Below, piece by piece: positions 1 to 12,283 of a stretch of DNA of 64,000 nt. The position numbers were made by a program, and so were the translations under genes. Origin of the DNA: Leucocoprinus leucothites (Eukaryota; Basidiomycota; Agaricomycetes; Agaricales; Agaricaceae). The notes beneath the pieces are model-generated. The model was not told the DNA's origin and made no database searches. It saw nothing but the letters and a program-made list of their open reading frames with translations. Position 1 is the stretch's first letter; each line of letters starts with the position of its first letter. Where the stretch lies: positions 1,302,001 to 1,366,000 of the forward strand of contig JAACJO010000003.1 of the NCBI GenBank assembly GCA_013368445.1, written 5' to 3'.

Positions 1-771
1 TCTTCCGGTGCATGGAATGTGTTCCATAACTATCAAGGTGTTCGGGTAAGCAACACACCTGTTATACAAGACAGAAATGTACCTTGGAAGTAATCCAGAT
101 ATCCTTGCGAGATACGCCGCTGTCGCGAATGGCTTTTCCGACCTCGACCTCATTCTGATAACTTTGTTAATTCGGGTGTAGCATATTTTGAGATTAGGCA
201 TACACCGTAGATCCACGCGCCATCTATGTGTCGGTACCCGGCTTTCAATGCCGTCTAATTCAGTCGTCAGGGCATGTCCCACTAACGGCAAGTGAGGGGA
301 AGCATACCTTGACAGCTTCACCTACATGACCAGGGTCGGCACGCCAGACACCTAGGCAGCCAGGCTCTTAGTTCCCCGTGCATTGTCAAGTTTTGAAACC
401 TGCGCACCCAGAGCAACCGAGGGAATTTTATCTCCCGAGGGTAACGTATAGAAACTTGGTAACCCTCCAGTAGTCGACAGGGTACGATTGGAGCCATGGC
501 ATCCACCCAACTTCTGTGTGTTGACAGAGGTTACATTTTTCATGAGCGCGCCCTTATTTCTTATCATCCGACAAGCGGTCGGAATCCCCTTGACAGTCAA
601 CATAAGCGCGTACATAATTGCAAGTATTGCAAGGAGATGAAACACGATTTTCTTGGCTTTGGTAGTACAGCTACGGCGAATACTAGACGCTTCAAGGTCG
701 ACTTCAACTTGTTTGTCTGCCGCCTGCGCGTGAGGGTCGCTTGTGGGAAGGGGGGAGTAGATTGGTGGCAT
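1..771 (-). CDS. Aldo-keto reductase with N-terminal membrane anchor (3' end cut by window edge)
   Basis: Likely NADPH-dependent aldehyde/ketone reductase. Exon 1 is 771-408, exon 2 is 351-308, and the coding then continues through two more introns to base 1. Residues 1-40 are polar, about 44-65 form one hydrophobic helix, and the AKR barrel begins near residue 105 with YTLPSGDKIPSVALG. Splicing at 407-352 (GT...CTAG) joins it to VWRADPGHVGEAVK. Later exons give ALKAGYRHIDGAWIYG, NEVEVGKAIRDSG and DIWITSKLWNTFHAPED. Three of the four catalytic AKR residues are therefore visible: Asp in HID, Tyr in IYGNE, and Lys in ITSK; the His should lie beyond the window edge. Soluble AKRs start close to the barrel, so the roughly 100-residue anchored extension is unusual. 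It is transcribed divergently from the homeodomain gene. Confidence 0.85.
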
Positions 772-1165
772 ATTGTGGAAGCGAAGACGCAGGTGTGGGG
801 ATTTTGGATCAGTGTGTGTGAATGTTATGTAAATGGGGATATGACGACATCATTTCAATTGCAGATCACTCATTAAATTATTAACTTTCCGTTGACTGTA
901 AACATTTGAGCGACCACAGGGGACGGCTTTGAGCTTACACTGGAAATGATAGAAGTACTCTTTATTCGTGTAATTGTCAACTAGTGCAAGTGGGAGCGCC
1001 CTCTAAGCTATTGACTGGCCATTTAGACGTAAATCTATTGGGATAGAGCCGCCGTGTTCTTGACTATACTCCTAACAAGAGTCGTCACAATCAATACCAG
1101 TAAATGGGGAAATAAAGTGTCCACTCATTTAGATCATTTCTATCCTCATTAACTTGGCGCTGACC
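772..1165. promoter_or_regulatory. Shared divergent intergenic region, AKR / homeodomain gene
   Basis: These 394 bases separate two divergent start codons, so they should hold both promoters. I see no ORF of note and no clear TATA motif. Confidence 0.5.
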
Positions 1166-2892
1166 ATGAGCGCGCAGCCTGGCCCAAAGCCGAAACCGGT
1201 CCCAATTCGTGCAACACCAGCTCAAACTGCTCTGCTCAAAGCTGCATACGCAGTATCGTATAATCCCTCGCCCAAAGCGATCGGAGAGCTGAGTCGACAG
1301 ACTGGACTGTATGCGCATTTTACCTCGATTCGCTCAATTAGCTGACGTATGTTTCGACTTAGACCAGGAAAATGGATTAGCAGTTGGTTTGGGCGCCAGC
1401 GAACAAAGTCTCGGAAAAATGGCGAGATCATCGATTTAACCACGAGCTCGTCTGTTTCTACTACCAGTACTCTCGACACCCTCGGCGGCGCTACACCTGC
1501 TCAGTCTTCCCCCAAAGTCGAAGAGGCAGCTAGCGAAGCCTTTGACGTACTGATGGCAGACCGTCTTTCTTCACCACCCATGCCAGCTAAAGAGATTGCT
1601 CCTGTTACGGCAAAAGCGAAAGCAGCCAAAGCTCCTCGTAAACGACCTGCTCGTACTAGCAAAGCAAAACCAAAGCCCAAACCTGTCGTCAAATCAGAAC
1701 CCCGAGAAACCCCCTTACCTGCCGCTGCTATGTCCAGCATCCCTAATCAAGGACGCCCTCCCCAGCTCTTGCCTTTGGCTGCTTCCTCGTATGATAGGCA
1801 AAGTCTCCAGGGGGTGATACAGCCGCCGTTGGCAATTCCACCCCCTACTCGCTCTGGGATGGCTTCTAGACCTCAAACAGCTCGCATATACTCACAAAAT
1901 ACCACGGATAATGTCACCGCTCAGTCGTCTGTCCCCGAGGTATACTCGTCTACTGGGTACTTCTCTGTTCCTCTGCGAGATGATGCGCAACCGACTACTG
2001 CATTTCGAAAAAATGGTCCAATTTTTCGCAACGAGTTTAGGCATTCTGTGCCAAGCGACTACTACTCTGATCCTGTTTCTGCCGACGCCGCTTCACCCTA
2101 CCAAAAAGATTTGGATCTCGATTCTCAACGGGCCTCGTCTCCGGTTCAACCTCCTGAGTATTCTGCCTCTGATTTCGCTCCTGCTCAGTCGACATCGAAT
2201 TCTGCTTCTGCTTTGGTGCCACCATTTGTCCCTCTGACTGGTATGACCGAACTCTAGTGCTACCCGTCCTTCTAATGTTGGTTTCGCCCCTTCAGCCCAA
2301 GCCATATCTCCTGACCAGCAATCTCTCTGGAACCTTCATTCGCAAGCAGTGGCTGGGTATATGGCAATGTACAATAATAATCCTGGGGTCTATCGGGCTA
2401 TGCTGTTGAACTACGCTGCGCTCTTTCCGGTCATTAAAATATTATCTATGCTGGGTTAATATACTAACTCTAGCGGAACAGGCGCTTCTTCCCGCAATAA
2501 ATGGAGCTCTCGGGCGACCTGTTTCTGGGAGTCATGTACCAGCTGCTTCGCCTCTGACTTCTGCAGATTTCTCGACTGCTGGGAGATCCCCCTTCGATTC
2601 AAAAGTCCCCCCTCCATCCTCCAGCCCTATACTTCCATCAATATCTGTAGACGATGATACGGTGGAAGTACCTCTGAGACCCTCGAATTATCATTCAATG
2701 GCCAAACAAGAAACACAGGAAACACCTTGGAACTCTAGTGACGATTACCTGGACTTTTCAAGCTTGCATTATGACTACGCTCCGCTCAGTCATTTACAGG
2801 AACGTCTGGAACCTTTCCGCTTGCCAGAGAGTGCGTATTTGTTTGGGAGGAGGGAGTGGTCAATCACTTGTTGGACGAACGACTCGGTTTAG
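1166..2892 (+). CDS. Atypical homeodomain transcription factor
   Basis: Predicted nuclear DNA-binding protein of 521 aa. Four exons: 1166-1308, 1363-2240, 2296-2429, 2482-2892. Intron 1 splits the homeodomain. Joined, residues about 10-65 read RATPAQTALLKAAYAVSYNP, then a LSRQTGLPGKW turn and recognition helix WISSWFGRQRTKSRK. The W and F of the WF-x-N-x-R core and the last Arg are kept, but the normally invariant Asn51 position is Arg. Downstream is a lysine/proline-rich stretch (KAPRKRPARTSKAKPKPKP, likely nuclear localisation) and a long Ser/Pro-rich, low-complexity tail. The start is the ATG at 1166; the open frame upstream begins only with TTG. Intron 3 uses CAG at 2479-2481, because the nearer TAG leads to a stop. 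I see no partner homeodomain gene nearby, so a mating-type role is not suggested. Confidence 0.8.
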
Positions 2893-3552
2893 AGGATCCG
2901 TTTCAAGCAGCAATGGGACTTGTATTATTGTCAAAGCTAGGGTTAGAGTGGTAGAGTACAGTGAGGTTCCACTAATAATCACCCCTGTGGTTCTGAAGGG
3001 TTTATTGGGCGGTGGTCTCCCGCTCAGGTTAGGAGGGCCAACGGTACTCTTCTGCGATTCTAGCTTCATTTGATGAACGGAGCTGGCGATATTCGAAGCA
3101 GTAAGATAAAAAGTCAAACATCACGATTTGGGTGATTCGGTCGGATTGGAGAATTAATCCCGTAAGTACTCCCTAAAAGGTTTAGAATCATAAAAGATTA
3201 CAGGTCTCTACGTGTTTGAAAAAAGTATGATGTTGTTTCGTCGTTTGGAAGCGCGTGAAACGGAGTCGAGTGTATTCGTAAATGTGCTTTGAGGTGTGGA
3301 ATGAGGCGAAAAAATGAAATACCAACGTGTATTAGCAACAAGATGATGAGAGGGCAACGAAAGAGGCGCGTACTGACAACTGATATGTACGCGTCGTGTG
3401 TACATATTTGCCTCAGTGTGCTGACAATCCAATTCTGTCAATGTACGTCATCAACCGGTCTGACCCGCGTCAAGTCCCACGGCGACTTCGAACATTGAAC
3501 ACCGAGGCACTTTCCCCTCCGAGTCCTTGTAAAATTCCCTGAACCTCAAGCA
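2893..3552. other. Intergenic, nothing recognised
   Basis: About 660 bases of AT-leaning sequence between two plus-strand genes. Short open frames here are not conserved-looking. Confidence 0.5.
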
Positions 3553-4627
3553 ATGTCTGCTCGTCTCGCTCGCAGCGCCTTTGCGTCTCTCCGCGGGTCC
3601 ACAAGGTCGCGTGTAAGCTATGGACTACCAGCGAGGAGGTATATGAGTGCCGAGTCACATGGTGCTCATTCCAAAAAGTCCGACATGCCTTGGGTTGTAA
3701 GTCCTCGAACCGATCGTTGCCATACCAATTCTCAACGAATGAATTGTGATTTTTTTCTTGTCTTTTGTATAGATTGGAGCTGCAGTCGTCTTTGGTCCTG
3801 GCGTACGTAGACTCGATCCATCAAGAACCCAGGTCAGGGAGCTAACCAGTTTTACTCGTTTCTTTTTGCGCGTTTTTGCTTTCACAGTTTTTGTACCTCT
3901 TGTCGCCGTCTGCAAGAAAATCGCATGCAGAGCACGCTGTGCATCATGATCATCATGACTTCCCGACGTTAGGCAAGGGCGACCAGTCGCATTCGCAAGT
4001 CTCTGAATCCCAGCAGACAGAGGAGACCGAGCGTCCTGAAATCATGAAGGATGATGAGGGTACTCCTGCTGACGTCAGTGCTTCCATTGCTCTTTCACAG
4101 GTGTGTTTCTATCAATTAATGTGATTGTTGTGCTGTATGCTGAGGGGCAATTTCTGAATAGGAGAGTGACGTACCGAAGGATTCTCAGTCGGTGAGTTGA
4201 ATTGGGTTTGGAGAGCGTTGAGTGGGAAACTTACAGCCCCCTTTTATAAATGTATAGTCGGAGGGTGTCGCCGAGACTACTGTTGCTGCTGAGCAAGCTC
4301 CCGTTGGCGAGGACATGAAGGAGGAGGCCGCTGCTACTGAAGAACCCGCAAAGGAGGAGGCTGCCGAGTCCGTGAGTAATAACCCCGCTTGATTTTTCTC
4401 GGTTCAATACTTTCGATTCTTTGGACCTCCGGCTGGACCCCTATCCGTATCCCCTTCGCTAGCTACCGGATGAGGATTTTACCCATTTAACCGTCCTCCA
4501 TTCCTCCCTCTCGTTGTGTCACGTGCTCGCGTTTTGGACTCAACTAATGCTTTTTTGCCTGTCACCCCCTGTTTTCCAGGCCAGCACCGAGGCACCCGCT
4601 GCCACTCCCACAAAGTCTGAAGCATAA
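3553..4627 (+). CDS. Small mitochondrial-type membrane protein with acidic tail
   Basis: 192 aa from six exons: 3553-3696, 3773-3802, 3888-4100, 4162-4191, 4258-4371, 4580-4627. The N-terminus is rich in Arg, Ser and Ala with no acids (MSARLARSAFASLRGSTRSR), a good mitochondrial presequence. One helix follows at about residues 46-66 (WVIGAAVVFGPG joined across an intron to FLYLLSPSARK), then a His-rich patch (HAVHHDHHDF) and a Glu/Ala/Lys-rich, probably disordered C-terminus. This suggests an inner-membrane protein with one span. I believe similar hypothetical proteins exist across basidiomycetes, but I cannot name a function. Two 30-nt exons are in frame and have consensus splice sites. Confidence 0.75.
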
Positions 4628-4743
4628 ACGACTTGCATATATCATTATTCCACATAAAACACTACGCTCGTATCCCTACTAGTGGATACTACGCATACTG
4701 TCAGTTCATCTAATCAATCTATACGACGAATTGTCTCTTCAGA

Positions 4744-6079
4744 TCAATTGAAAAGTGCCAGCGCTTCCGCTGGAAAACAACTTTGGCTTGTCAAATTCCT
4801 ATGAACAGTCAAGTTTGGCTTATCATACACCAAACTCAATCGTTCGTCCTTTCCATGTTCAATCGCAATCGACTGAAGCCTCCTCAAAGCCTCCTCGAGC
4901 TTCTTAAACGTTGGCTGCAACCTTTGATGCACTGCCAGAAGCTCAGGAGACGATCGAGTGAATTTATCGATTCGGATAAAGTTGCCTGCCCTCCGGTTTC
5001 CCATATGGTGGTTACCAGTCTGCGAGAAGTAGAGTTGGGGATACCTGTCAGTCCAACCTATGCCTGCTGACGATTTGGTTGCCAATTCGATGATAGCAGA
5101 ATGGGGGATATCTGCGCGACCTTGTTGCTTGATCTTGATACCGAATGCCTCTGACCTTCCTTGTGTCGTCCCAGTGGGGGACGATACTGATGTAGCGGAG
5201 GTTGAGGAACTTTGATTCTGGCTGGAGAGACCCACGCTGGCCATGGCGTTGATAAGTTCGTGCTCCGAAGAAGACGCGGCTGGCTGCCATTGCTCTTCAG
5301 GCAAACAGGCATCGACTTCGAATTGAACCATCAGCCTGAACTGACCGAATTTCTGCGGGCGAACCAAGCCCGATCAATACCTCTCGAGTCGCACAGTGGA
5401 AAAGAACGAAGCACTCACATAAGTTACAATACGATGGTGCCACGCCGAACGTTCAATTGAAGGGGACATGGGCTTCGTCACTGCTTTCTCAAAATTCAAA
5501 GTGTACATATTTCCACGCATAAGTTCGGTTTCCACAACTTCCCAACGGTTAAACACAACAGTCTTCTCGCCAACCAATTGAGTGTCAAGCCTGAAGCCTT
5601 TCCCACCAGCTCCTCCGATCCATCGTAGGAGTTTACGAAGGCCGTTACGGTCGGTTATGAAATCGATGGTTTTCCAGTCTTCGCGAGGGAAGATTTGTTG
5701 TTCATCTACAGCAGCGAGGAGTGGGAGGAGTGGTTGATCTCTGAGAATGTAGATGTTGTTATCTTTGATTTGACGGCCTTCGTCTGGTGGGATTTGGCAA
5801 GGGAGAGTTGGTTCGGACCACATGTTTGGGGATCCTGGGATTGGATGTAGTGGTATCAGTGGATTATTTGTGGGGGATGATGCAAAGGGGAGGGTTTGAT
5901 GAGTGAGTACCTGGGATTACGATGGAAGGATTGCCTTGGGCTGCATCTGGGGACCAGTCATAAGAGCCTATATAACGACAATCTCCGAGTAGTTCTGTGA
6001 TAGGCTCAGTCGGTTCGGAGGGCAAGTCAACAGTGCACAATGCAGCGCTAAGACCATCGAGTTTGGATCTCACAGGCAT
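4744..6079 (-). CDS. Rai1/DXO-like decapping-nuclease family protein, paralogue A
   Basis: 397 aa; exons 6079-5911, 5834-5419, 5352-4744. I assign it to the Rai1/DXO fold by the order of motifs. DFITDRNGLRKLLRW (res. 114-128) matches the Arg motif I region (…DFVTWRG… in DXO). YTLNFEKA (167-174) matches motif II (G-hydrophobic-x-hydrophobic-E), though the usual Gly is Thr or Leu here. FEVDACLP (206-213) matches motif III (E-hydrophobic-D). IIELAT (282-287) matches motif IV (E-hydrophobic-K), and YFSQT (303-307) the following Gln. In motif IV the Lys is replaced by Ala. Known family members remove incomplete caps or non-canonical 5' ends from RNA; whether this protein is active is unknown. Start: ATG at 6079; the longer frame begins at GTG. 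It lies head-to-tail with paralogue B 469 bases upstream. Confidence 0.7.
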
Positions 6080-6548
6080 TTCTTGATTGCTGTCAGGGAT
6101 TGAGAGCCTATGAGCTGAGATGACAACTACATACCGGCTATATAGTCGTACACGCGAAAACTGTTCTGTGCTATTCTGGGTGATTCTGAGCCACCATATT
6201 CGCACATGACCGTTGTACTACTATGTTCTCCCAAAGTCGTTGTAGCAGGACCACTGAGTACTAGGACATCATCCAAGGTTTTTTAAATTATCGTTGTACA
6301 CGAACGACTCCATGACATCCATCAATCGCGCAATTCAGGAGCTTCGAGGGTCGGTAAATCCTCTCCTAAGCCTACCAAGAGTAATATACAGAACATAGTT
6401 GATTATAAGTAGATTTATTGCTGAGCTTCAAACTACGAGCCTGCAAGCTCCGCAAAGAGTTTTCCAGGATCATGCAGGTTTATAAAAATTGGATACTTCA
6501 GGTTCCAGTTTCCTGATGACATGTCGGATCTTGTATGAAGCCATATCA
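6080..6548. other. Spacer between paralogues A and B
   Basis: 469 bases holding the paralogue A promoter and paralogue B 3' region. No further gene seen. Confidence 0.5.
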
Positions 6549-7821
6549 TTATCTCTCGTCGTCGAATAAAGTTAGAGCATCCTCTGGCAGAGAACTCCTT
6601 TGGTCCTCACGTCTGTACACTTGAAGTCGCTTATTACTGCACAGCAACGTCAAGCGTTCATTACGGCCATGTTCCACAGCGATGCGTTGGATAAGCTCCA
6701 ATGCTGCCCGCAATTTTTTGAACGCTGGCTGCAATCGTAAATTTGCAGCTTGAAGAAGGGGACAGTCTATGGTGCGTCTATCGAGTCGAGTAAATGTTCC
6801 CATTTGAAGTTGGTTATGCCAAGCGAGGAAGTGATGAGGTGTTTGAGAAAAAAAGAGTTGAGGGTATCGCTCCTTCCAATCCAGTTTTCGGTTGGTAGTA
6901 GCCAACTCGACTATAGCATCATCCGGGATGTTCCCATTGCCCTTGCGAATGATGCCCAGCCCAAATGACCTTTTGGCATGGGTCTCTGAAAGGTCGACGC
7001 CAGAAATCGCCTCAGCGAGGGAGTCGACCGTATTGGACGTTGTTGAACTGGGCTGGTTTGTAGGAAGACATGCGTCCACTTCAAACTGTATAACAATCTT
7101 CAGGCCACCATAATTCTACAAGACATCTCAGCAAAGATGTTATACCTTTTAATGACTCCACTCACATACGTAGCGATCCTCGCGTGGCCAGGAAGCCCGT
7201 CACTCCCGGGGACAGTTTTAGTAGAAGCATCTTCAAAACCGAAACCATATGTATTGCCACGAAGGTTATCAATCGTTTGTTGCTCCCAGCGGTTGAGCAA
7301 GACAGTCTTCCCACCAACCAGTTCTGTATCGATTCGCCAGTCTCTTCCAGTACCTCTGACCCATCGTAAGAGCTTTCGTAGACTATTGCGATCTGTCACG
7401 ATATCAACAGACTTCCAATCGATCATAGGTTGAACGTTTTGTTCTGTTACAGCAGTAACAAGCGGAAGCAGAGGTCTTCCTGGAAGAATGTGTCCATTAC
7501 GGTCCCGGAAATGGACCCCCAAGTCGGGTGGAATGGTGATCGGCAAGGGTCTGTCTAGCCATTCTGGGGGTGACCCTATTTCCGACGAGAAGATTAGACT
7601 CATTCGGAATCACAGAATTTCGAACTCTTGTAGACTCGCTCACCTGGAACCATGATGACGGGATTGGCTTCATCACTTCCCTCTGTCCAGGTATAGGATC
7701 CGATATAACGATAGTTCTTGATCTGAATTTCTTCGGATGCTGGATCAATTTCAGGCACTTCGATTGTGAGTAGTGGCTCTGGGCTCAATGCTTGGTTCAG
7801 AGGACGTGACTCTGGGGGCAT
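6549..7821 (-). CDS. Rai1/DXO-like decapping-nuclease family protein, paralogue B
   Basis: 384 aa; exons 7821-7644, 7575-7166, 7115-6549, with the same two intron positions and phases as paralogues A and C. Shared landmarks: YRYIGSYTW (37-45), PGSPPEW after intron 1, TDRNSLRKLLRW (120-131), WRIDTELVGGKTVLLNRWE (139-157), YGFGFEDAS (169-177, motif II-like with its Glu at 174), QFEVDACLP (206-214, motif III) and IVELATTN (264-271, motif IV position; the Lys is replaced by Ala). YPQLFFSQT follows. The identical gene architecture and roughly half-identical core show descent from a common duplicate. Start chosen at ATG 7821; upstream in-frame codons begin only with TTG. Confidence 0.7.
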
Positions 7822-10800
7822 GGCGATAGAAATGGATTGTATCAAGTCGATGAAGACGATGGAGAGGCGTATCGTGTCATATGCAGTCTAACAGCCATCG
7901 CTTCATCAGAATGTCAGAAATATCAACATCGAAGAACTCGAAACGTTTGCGAAGATCAAAAATAGTTTCGGCTCATATACCCAGGCTGCCCGAAAGCAGG
8001 TAACTTCGGTCAGTGGGATGGGCAGGAGTCTATTCGGTTCTTGAACCTTCCGCTGCGGATTTGGTGTCATGGGATTGAGGAAATATCAGGATGAGACACT
8101 TCTTTGAGAAAAAAAGGGCCTCGATGACCTGGTGGGCGAGACGCGCCTCCTGCACGAGGAAGCAATGAAGCTACCTTTAAATCTCTGTTGACCAGCCCTA
8201 AATTGCTTTATCATGGGTAGTATATAACTTGAAGCCCACTATCAACCTTCCTTGGCTCCGGGCTGCATTACAGCCTGTCTCCCATATTGCCAGGAGTGTT
8301 CGGTAGTAGGGTGAGTCTATCCTTCATTTTATCTTCGAAGCTATATTCTGAGGTCGTTATAGGTGGAGGATGAGGTATATTTTTGACGATGCTGTAGGAG
8401 TCGAAGCCAAGGCCTGGTGAAAACCGGCATGGCTGTTGCGGGCCTTTGACACTAGTTGGTATCTGACTCTCCTCTTGCATATACCCTACTCATCATCAAT
8501 CCAGGCTGTGAACCACTTGAGCAGGGTTTGGTGAATATCCCCACGTTGGGGTGATGTTGGAGACGGTGTTCTCAGAATTTCTGCAAAAATCAAATACCCC
8601 AGATCATACCTGGACTTCAGTTGTGTTTTGGGTGTGGTCGCTTTTGCCTACAGAATACATTGAGTGTCCTTATCTGACGGTGTTCGGGCCTGGGTATCCT
8701 TGAACCGGAGCCGGTTGATAAGATCTATTGTTATCTCGACGATATCTACCTACAAAAGGAGGGTCGACCCGAAGACATTCAGATATAAGGCCTCTATTTA
8801 TACAGGAAAAGCCTCCGTCGCTAGACTGGCCTTTGATCTTGATGTCAACGGGTAATCGGTACCAATAACAGTTATTGATCACTTGTATCCGTTCCAAATC
8901 CTCCGAGGCACTCAAGCCTTGAAAGCCAAAAAGGCCATGGAGTACTCTCAGAGGTCAAGACATCAATCACCCCTCCTTCCTTTCACGAAGAACCGCGTCC
9001 CTGAATGATCGGCTTTGTGAAGTGTTTTCGTGTTCTTGCCAAAATTCATCTCCGCGACGGTCTGATATCTTCCAACCAACAATTTAAGGGTGCTTAGTAG
9101 ACACAATGATAGACCAGCGATAAGGCAAGAACGACGATAACACGCGATGGGGCGTGAAGGTCTTCCGCCGACGAAGTTCAACCCACATGTCTCCGGCGCC
9201 CGAGTACGATGTATCGAGTCGTTGATAGGCAAAGACAATGTGGTACTCTGCTGATAAATGAACACCTATCCGTTGGTTGCCGTGTATCGTTGTTTTGCAA
9301 TTGGACACGGCAATGCTCAGAACTTCAACTTGAAGTTGTATTTTGTCAGATTGATAACCTATATGTCGATAGGTTGAGAAGTCTTCCGCCGCCGAGTCGT
9401 CAAAGTCTCATTTTAAATCAAGTTATGGCATAGCATAGATCGAGTCGAATGGTTGGTCCAAGAGTGCCTGTCGAAAACATGTCAAGAAGTCCCACCCTTT
9501 TTTTTTTCTGCGATAAGGCCTAAGAAGGTTTATCCTCCTCCATATTGACGTCTTTGAGCTGCCTGAGCAGTGACCCTACAACCAGCGCTGCATAAATCAG
9601 GGTTGAAATCGGGGCAAGTCGACCCTAATGATGGTGTGAAACCGGAGGAGCAATTTCAACCCCTTTTACGCAGAACCACAGGCGCTCGGATTGATCGTGG
9701 GTTGATCATCTGGGTTTGACGGGTTTGGCGTGAATACCACTTGTCAGCATAAAGCAATGCTGGCTCTAAAACGGGGATAGTATGTGGACTTGCAACAATA
9801 AAGCAGTGAAAACTCACGGCAGAGGAGGTTCCTCGGACAATCTCTTCCAACCCACAAGAAACGAACAGGAAAACTTTGGTTTGAGCCATGCGTCGTCCAT
9901 AACGCTGTCGGGTATTGGCAGATGGAGTATTAAAAGAATTGTAAGGTGCAGGCCAAATATTTGCTTGCCACATAGGTAACACAACTGCGGCACGATCATA
10001 TCAGCATTCAGCACCTGACTAGGAGGGTTGTGCCTGGAATCAACGCCTATTCTCAGGAGAGGCCTTCCGCTAGCATCCGTTACACTCACAGGATCGAGAA
10101 AGAAAAGCACACGAGGTCATCGCTACAGAAGTGACACTAAATTGCCGAGCACTAGAAGCAGCAACGTGAGTACCATAAAGGACAGTCTTACTCGCACGAG
10201 CACCAGCCCATCCAATTCGCCGTATTGTCAAAAATAGGTTGTCTCCTATGTTTTTGGTATTGAATACCCAGGGTCCGGTAAGAAATCAGTGTCGTCAAAA
10301 GAAGCTTCAGGACAGGAAGAGCGATAGCGAATTAAAATCTATCATCGAAATTAGGATCCATCGCATGACTGCATAGACATTTATTCAACCGAAAGGTACC
10401 GTGTCCGAGTGGTAGAGATGGCGAAATGTCCACAAATAAATGTTTGAATGTTGTAGCGTTGAATTGAAGAATCTTTTTATGGGCTGAGGGGCTAGCCCAG
10501 ACATCGAACTATTTTTCCTGATGGCCCGCGCTCAGGTAATTGTGAGAGCTCGTTGGGGGCAGATGACATGCCGGGAAATTTTATCTGAGCACACACTGAG
10601 AAACTCTTTCTAGTGTGAGAATTATCAACCACAAGAACCATTGGAACGTTAGAGGTAACCGATCCGAGGATGAGACTTATACCGAAAGGGAGTTGCGTAC
10701 GCTGGACAGTGGAGTCCGGTCCTACAGGCGTTATGAATGCGGTAATTTGCGCTACATAATGCGTCATAATGTCGCCGTTAACCCTTCAACAATGGATGGA

Positions 10801-12283
10801 GTAAGACGTGAAGATAGGCATCATGAGAGGATGTGGACTCACACGCGGCAGGAGGATACATATGGGACTAGTGTCTCGTCTTAACTGCGGCATTTTCAAC
10901 CGGCTGACTACATGTCCGAAGTGATAGAAGTGAGTAGGAGATGACCAACTACACGAAAGTTTGGTTATTAGTGGTATGTTTTATGAAGGCGTGAGGTCGT
11001 CGGAGTAACTGTGAAGATAGATCGACGATGTTCTAAAGGTTTTTGGGGTCGATCTAACGCTGTTGAAGCTCAGCGAAGGTGAGTCAGCTGAGACATGTAT
11101 CGCCGCGAGTCCGTTGATTAGACTCAAGAGATCCAATCTGGCTGGGCACAACGGATCGAACACATTGCCAAGTTGGAGAGGTCGAATGTCCTGGAATAGA
11201 GAATCTATGCAGACGCGCCACTCGATGAACGTCATGGACAGTCACCGGGCAGATATGGGTACCGGATCAAGGACATAGTCGCCACGAGATGAGTGGCTCT
11301 GAGCTTGGTCGTAAGGTGCCAATGGAATGGTAGAATCACTCGTGAGAGAAACGACGTATTTCTGGGTGTAATGAGATGTACACGTTGTAGACGTGAGAGA
11401 GAGCTGGAGGGATGTGGGAGGAGAGACACTGGTTAGAGGGTGGAATGCCACCAAATGGCGGGACAGGCCGAGAGGAAGTTATGGGAGGAGCTATTCTGAA
11501 GGAGCCAACACGGTACAAAACTCTTTAGACTCGGAGAAACGCAGAAATTGCATGCGCCTCTGATGATGGGCACTAGGCGTCCACTCCGATGAGGTGGTCA
11601 GACGGGCAGAGTGTTCACGAGATGGTTTCCTAGGTGGCACGTCTACCATGAAACTCCGTGGCGGAACCCTGCAGATGATACTCCGGTGCGTCGATTTTTC
11701 AGCGCATATCCGGGCCAAGAGCGCGGAAGAGGATTGGATACAGGTGTTTGTTTTGTGATTCCCGAGGATGAAATCTTCTCGGTGGATAACAAACCGGTTT
11801 ACGACAGGATTTCAACATCTTTAAAAGTAGCAGCTACACGCGGAAGGGTGGTGTCAGAGATCCAGTGGCTACGGATCGGGGAGTCTTCGGAAGGAGAAGC
11901 GAATACAAAATAAAAGTCTGAATCGGTGGGAGTTTAGACGAAAGGCGAATTTAGAAAAAGCAGAAGAAGGCTGAGCACGAGGAGTGCCTGTAGAGAATTA
12001 TTAGGAGGTCCAGAGAGCGAGTGTAAACTTGTGGACAGTAGTCCGGAGGCAAAAGCTCGGAGTAATTAAGAACTGGGATTCACGATCAAATCGAGATTCT
12101 GAGTACCGTGTTAGATCAAAGTTCCCACGCGAGGGACGCGCCATCGAGTGTCCATTACGCGGCCCCTCTCTACTCCTGCAGACATCGTGGATTCTGATTC
12201 TTCCGTTATATACATACTCTCCCCACCCTCGGCCCTTTTCGCCTTTTCCCTCCCAATCATCCCTCTACCATTTCTTCGCCATC
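7822..12283. other. Gene-poor region, no gene supported
   Basis: About 4.5 kb. The longest open frames are about 70-110 codons and none shows a family I recognise. Minus-strand stretches at about 8270-8930, 10492-10767 and 10981-11500 have coding-like amino-acid composition in short pieces broken by stops. They could be exons of fast-evolving genes or decayed genes. A TATAAATAG motif on the minus strand lies at 8793-8802. I see no terminal repeats or transposase. Confidence 0.4.

Noticed and set aside
352..771. Stand-alone 139-aa membrane protein
   Set aside because: The end of this frame is intron read-through; splicing at 407-352 continues into an aldo-keto reductase.
4744..7821. Labelling the paralogue family as geranylgeranyl diphosphate synthase
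   Set aside because: I recall this label on some fungal homologues, but none of the three proteins has the two Asp-rich DDxxD prenyltransferase motifs in a suitable context. The Rai1/DXO motif order fits better.
10397..10430. tRNA-Ser-like start (GTGTCCGAGTGG)
   Set aside because: Only the D-arm resemblance is present; no anticodon arm, T-loop or closing acceptor stem follows.
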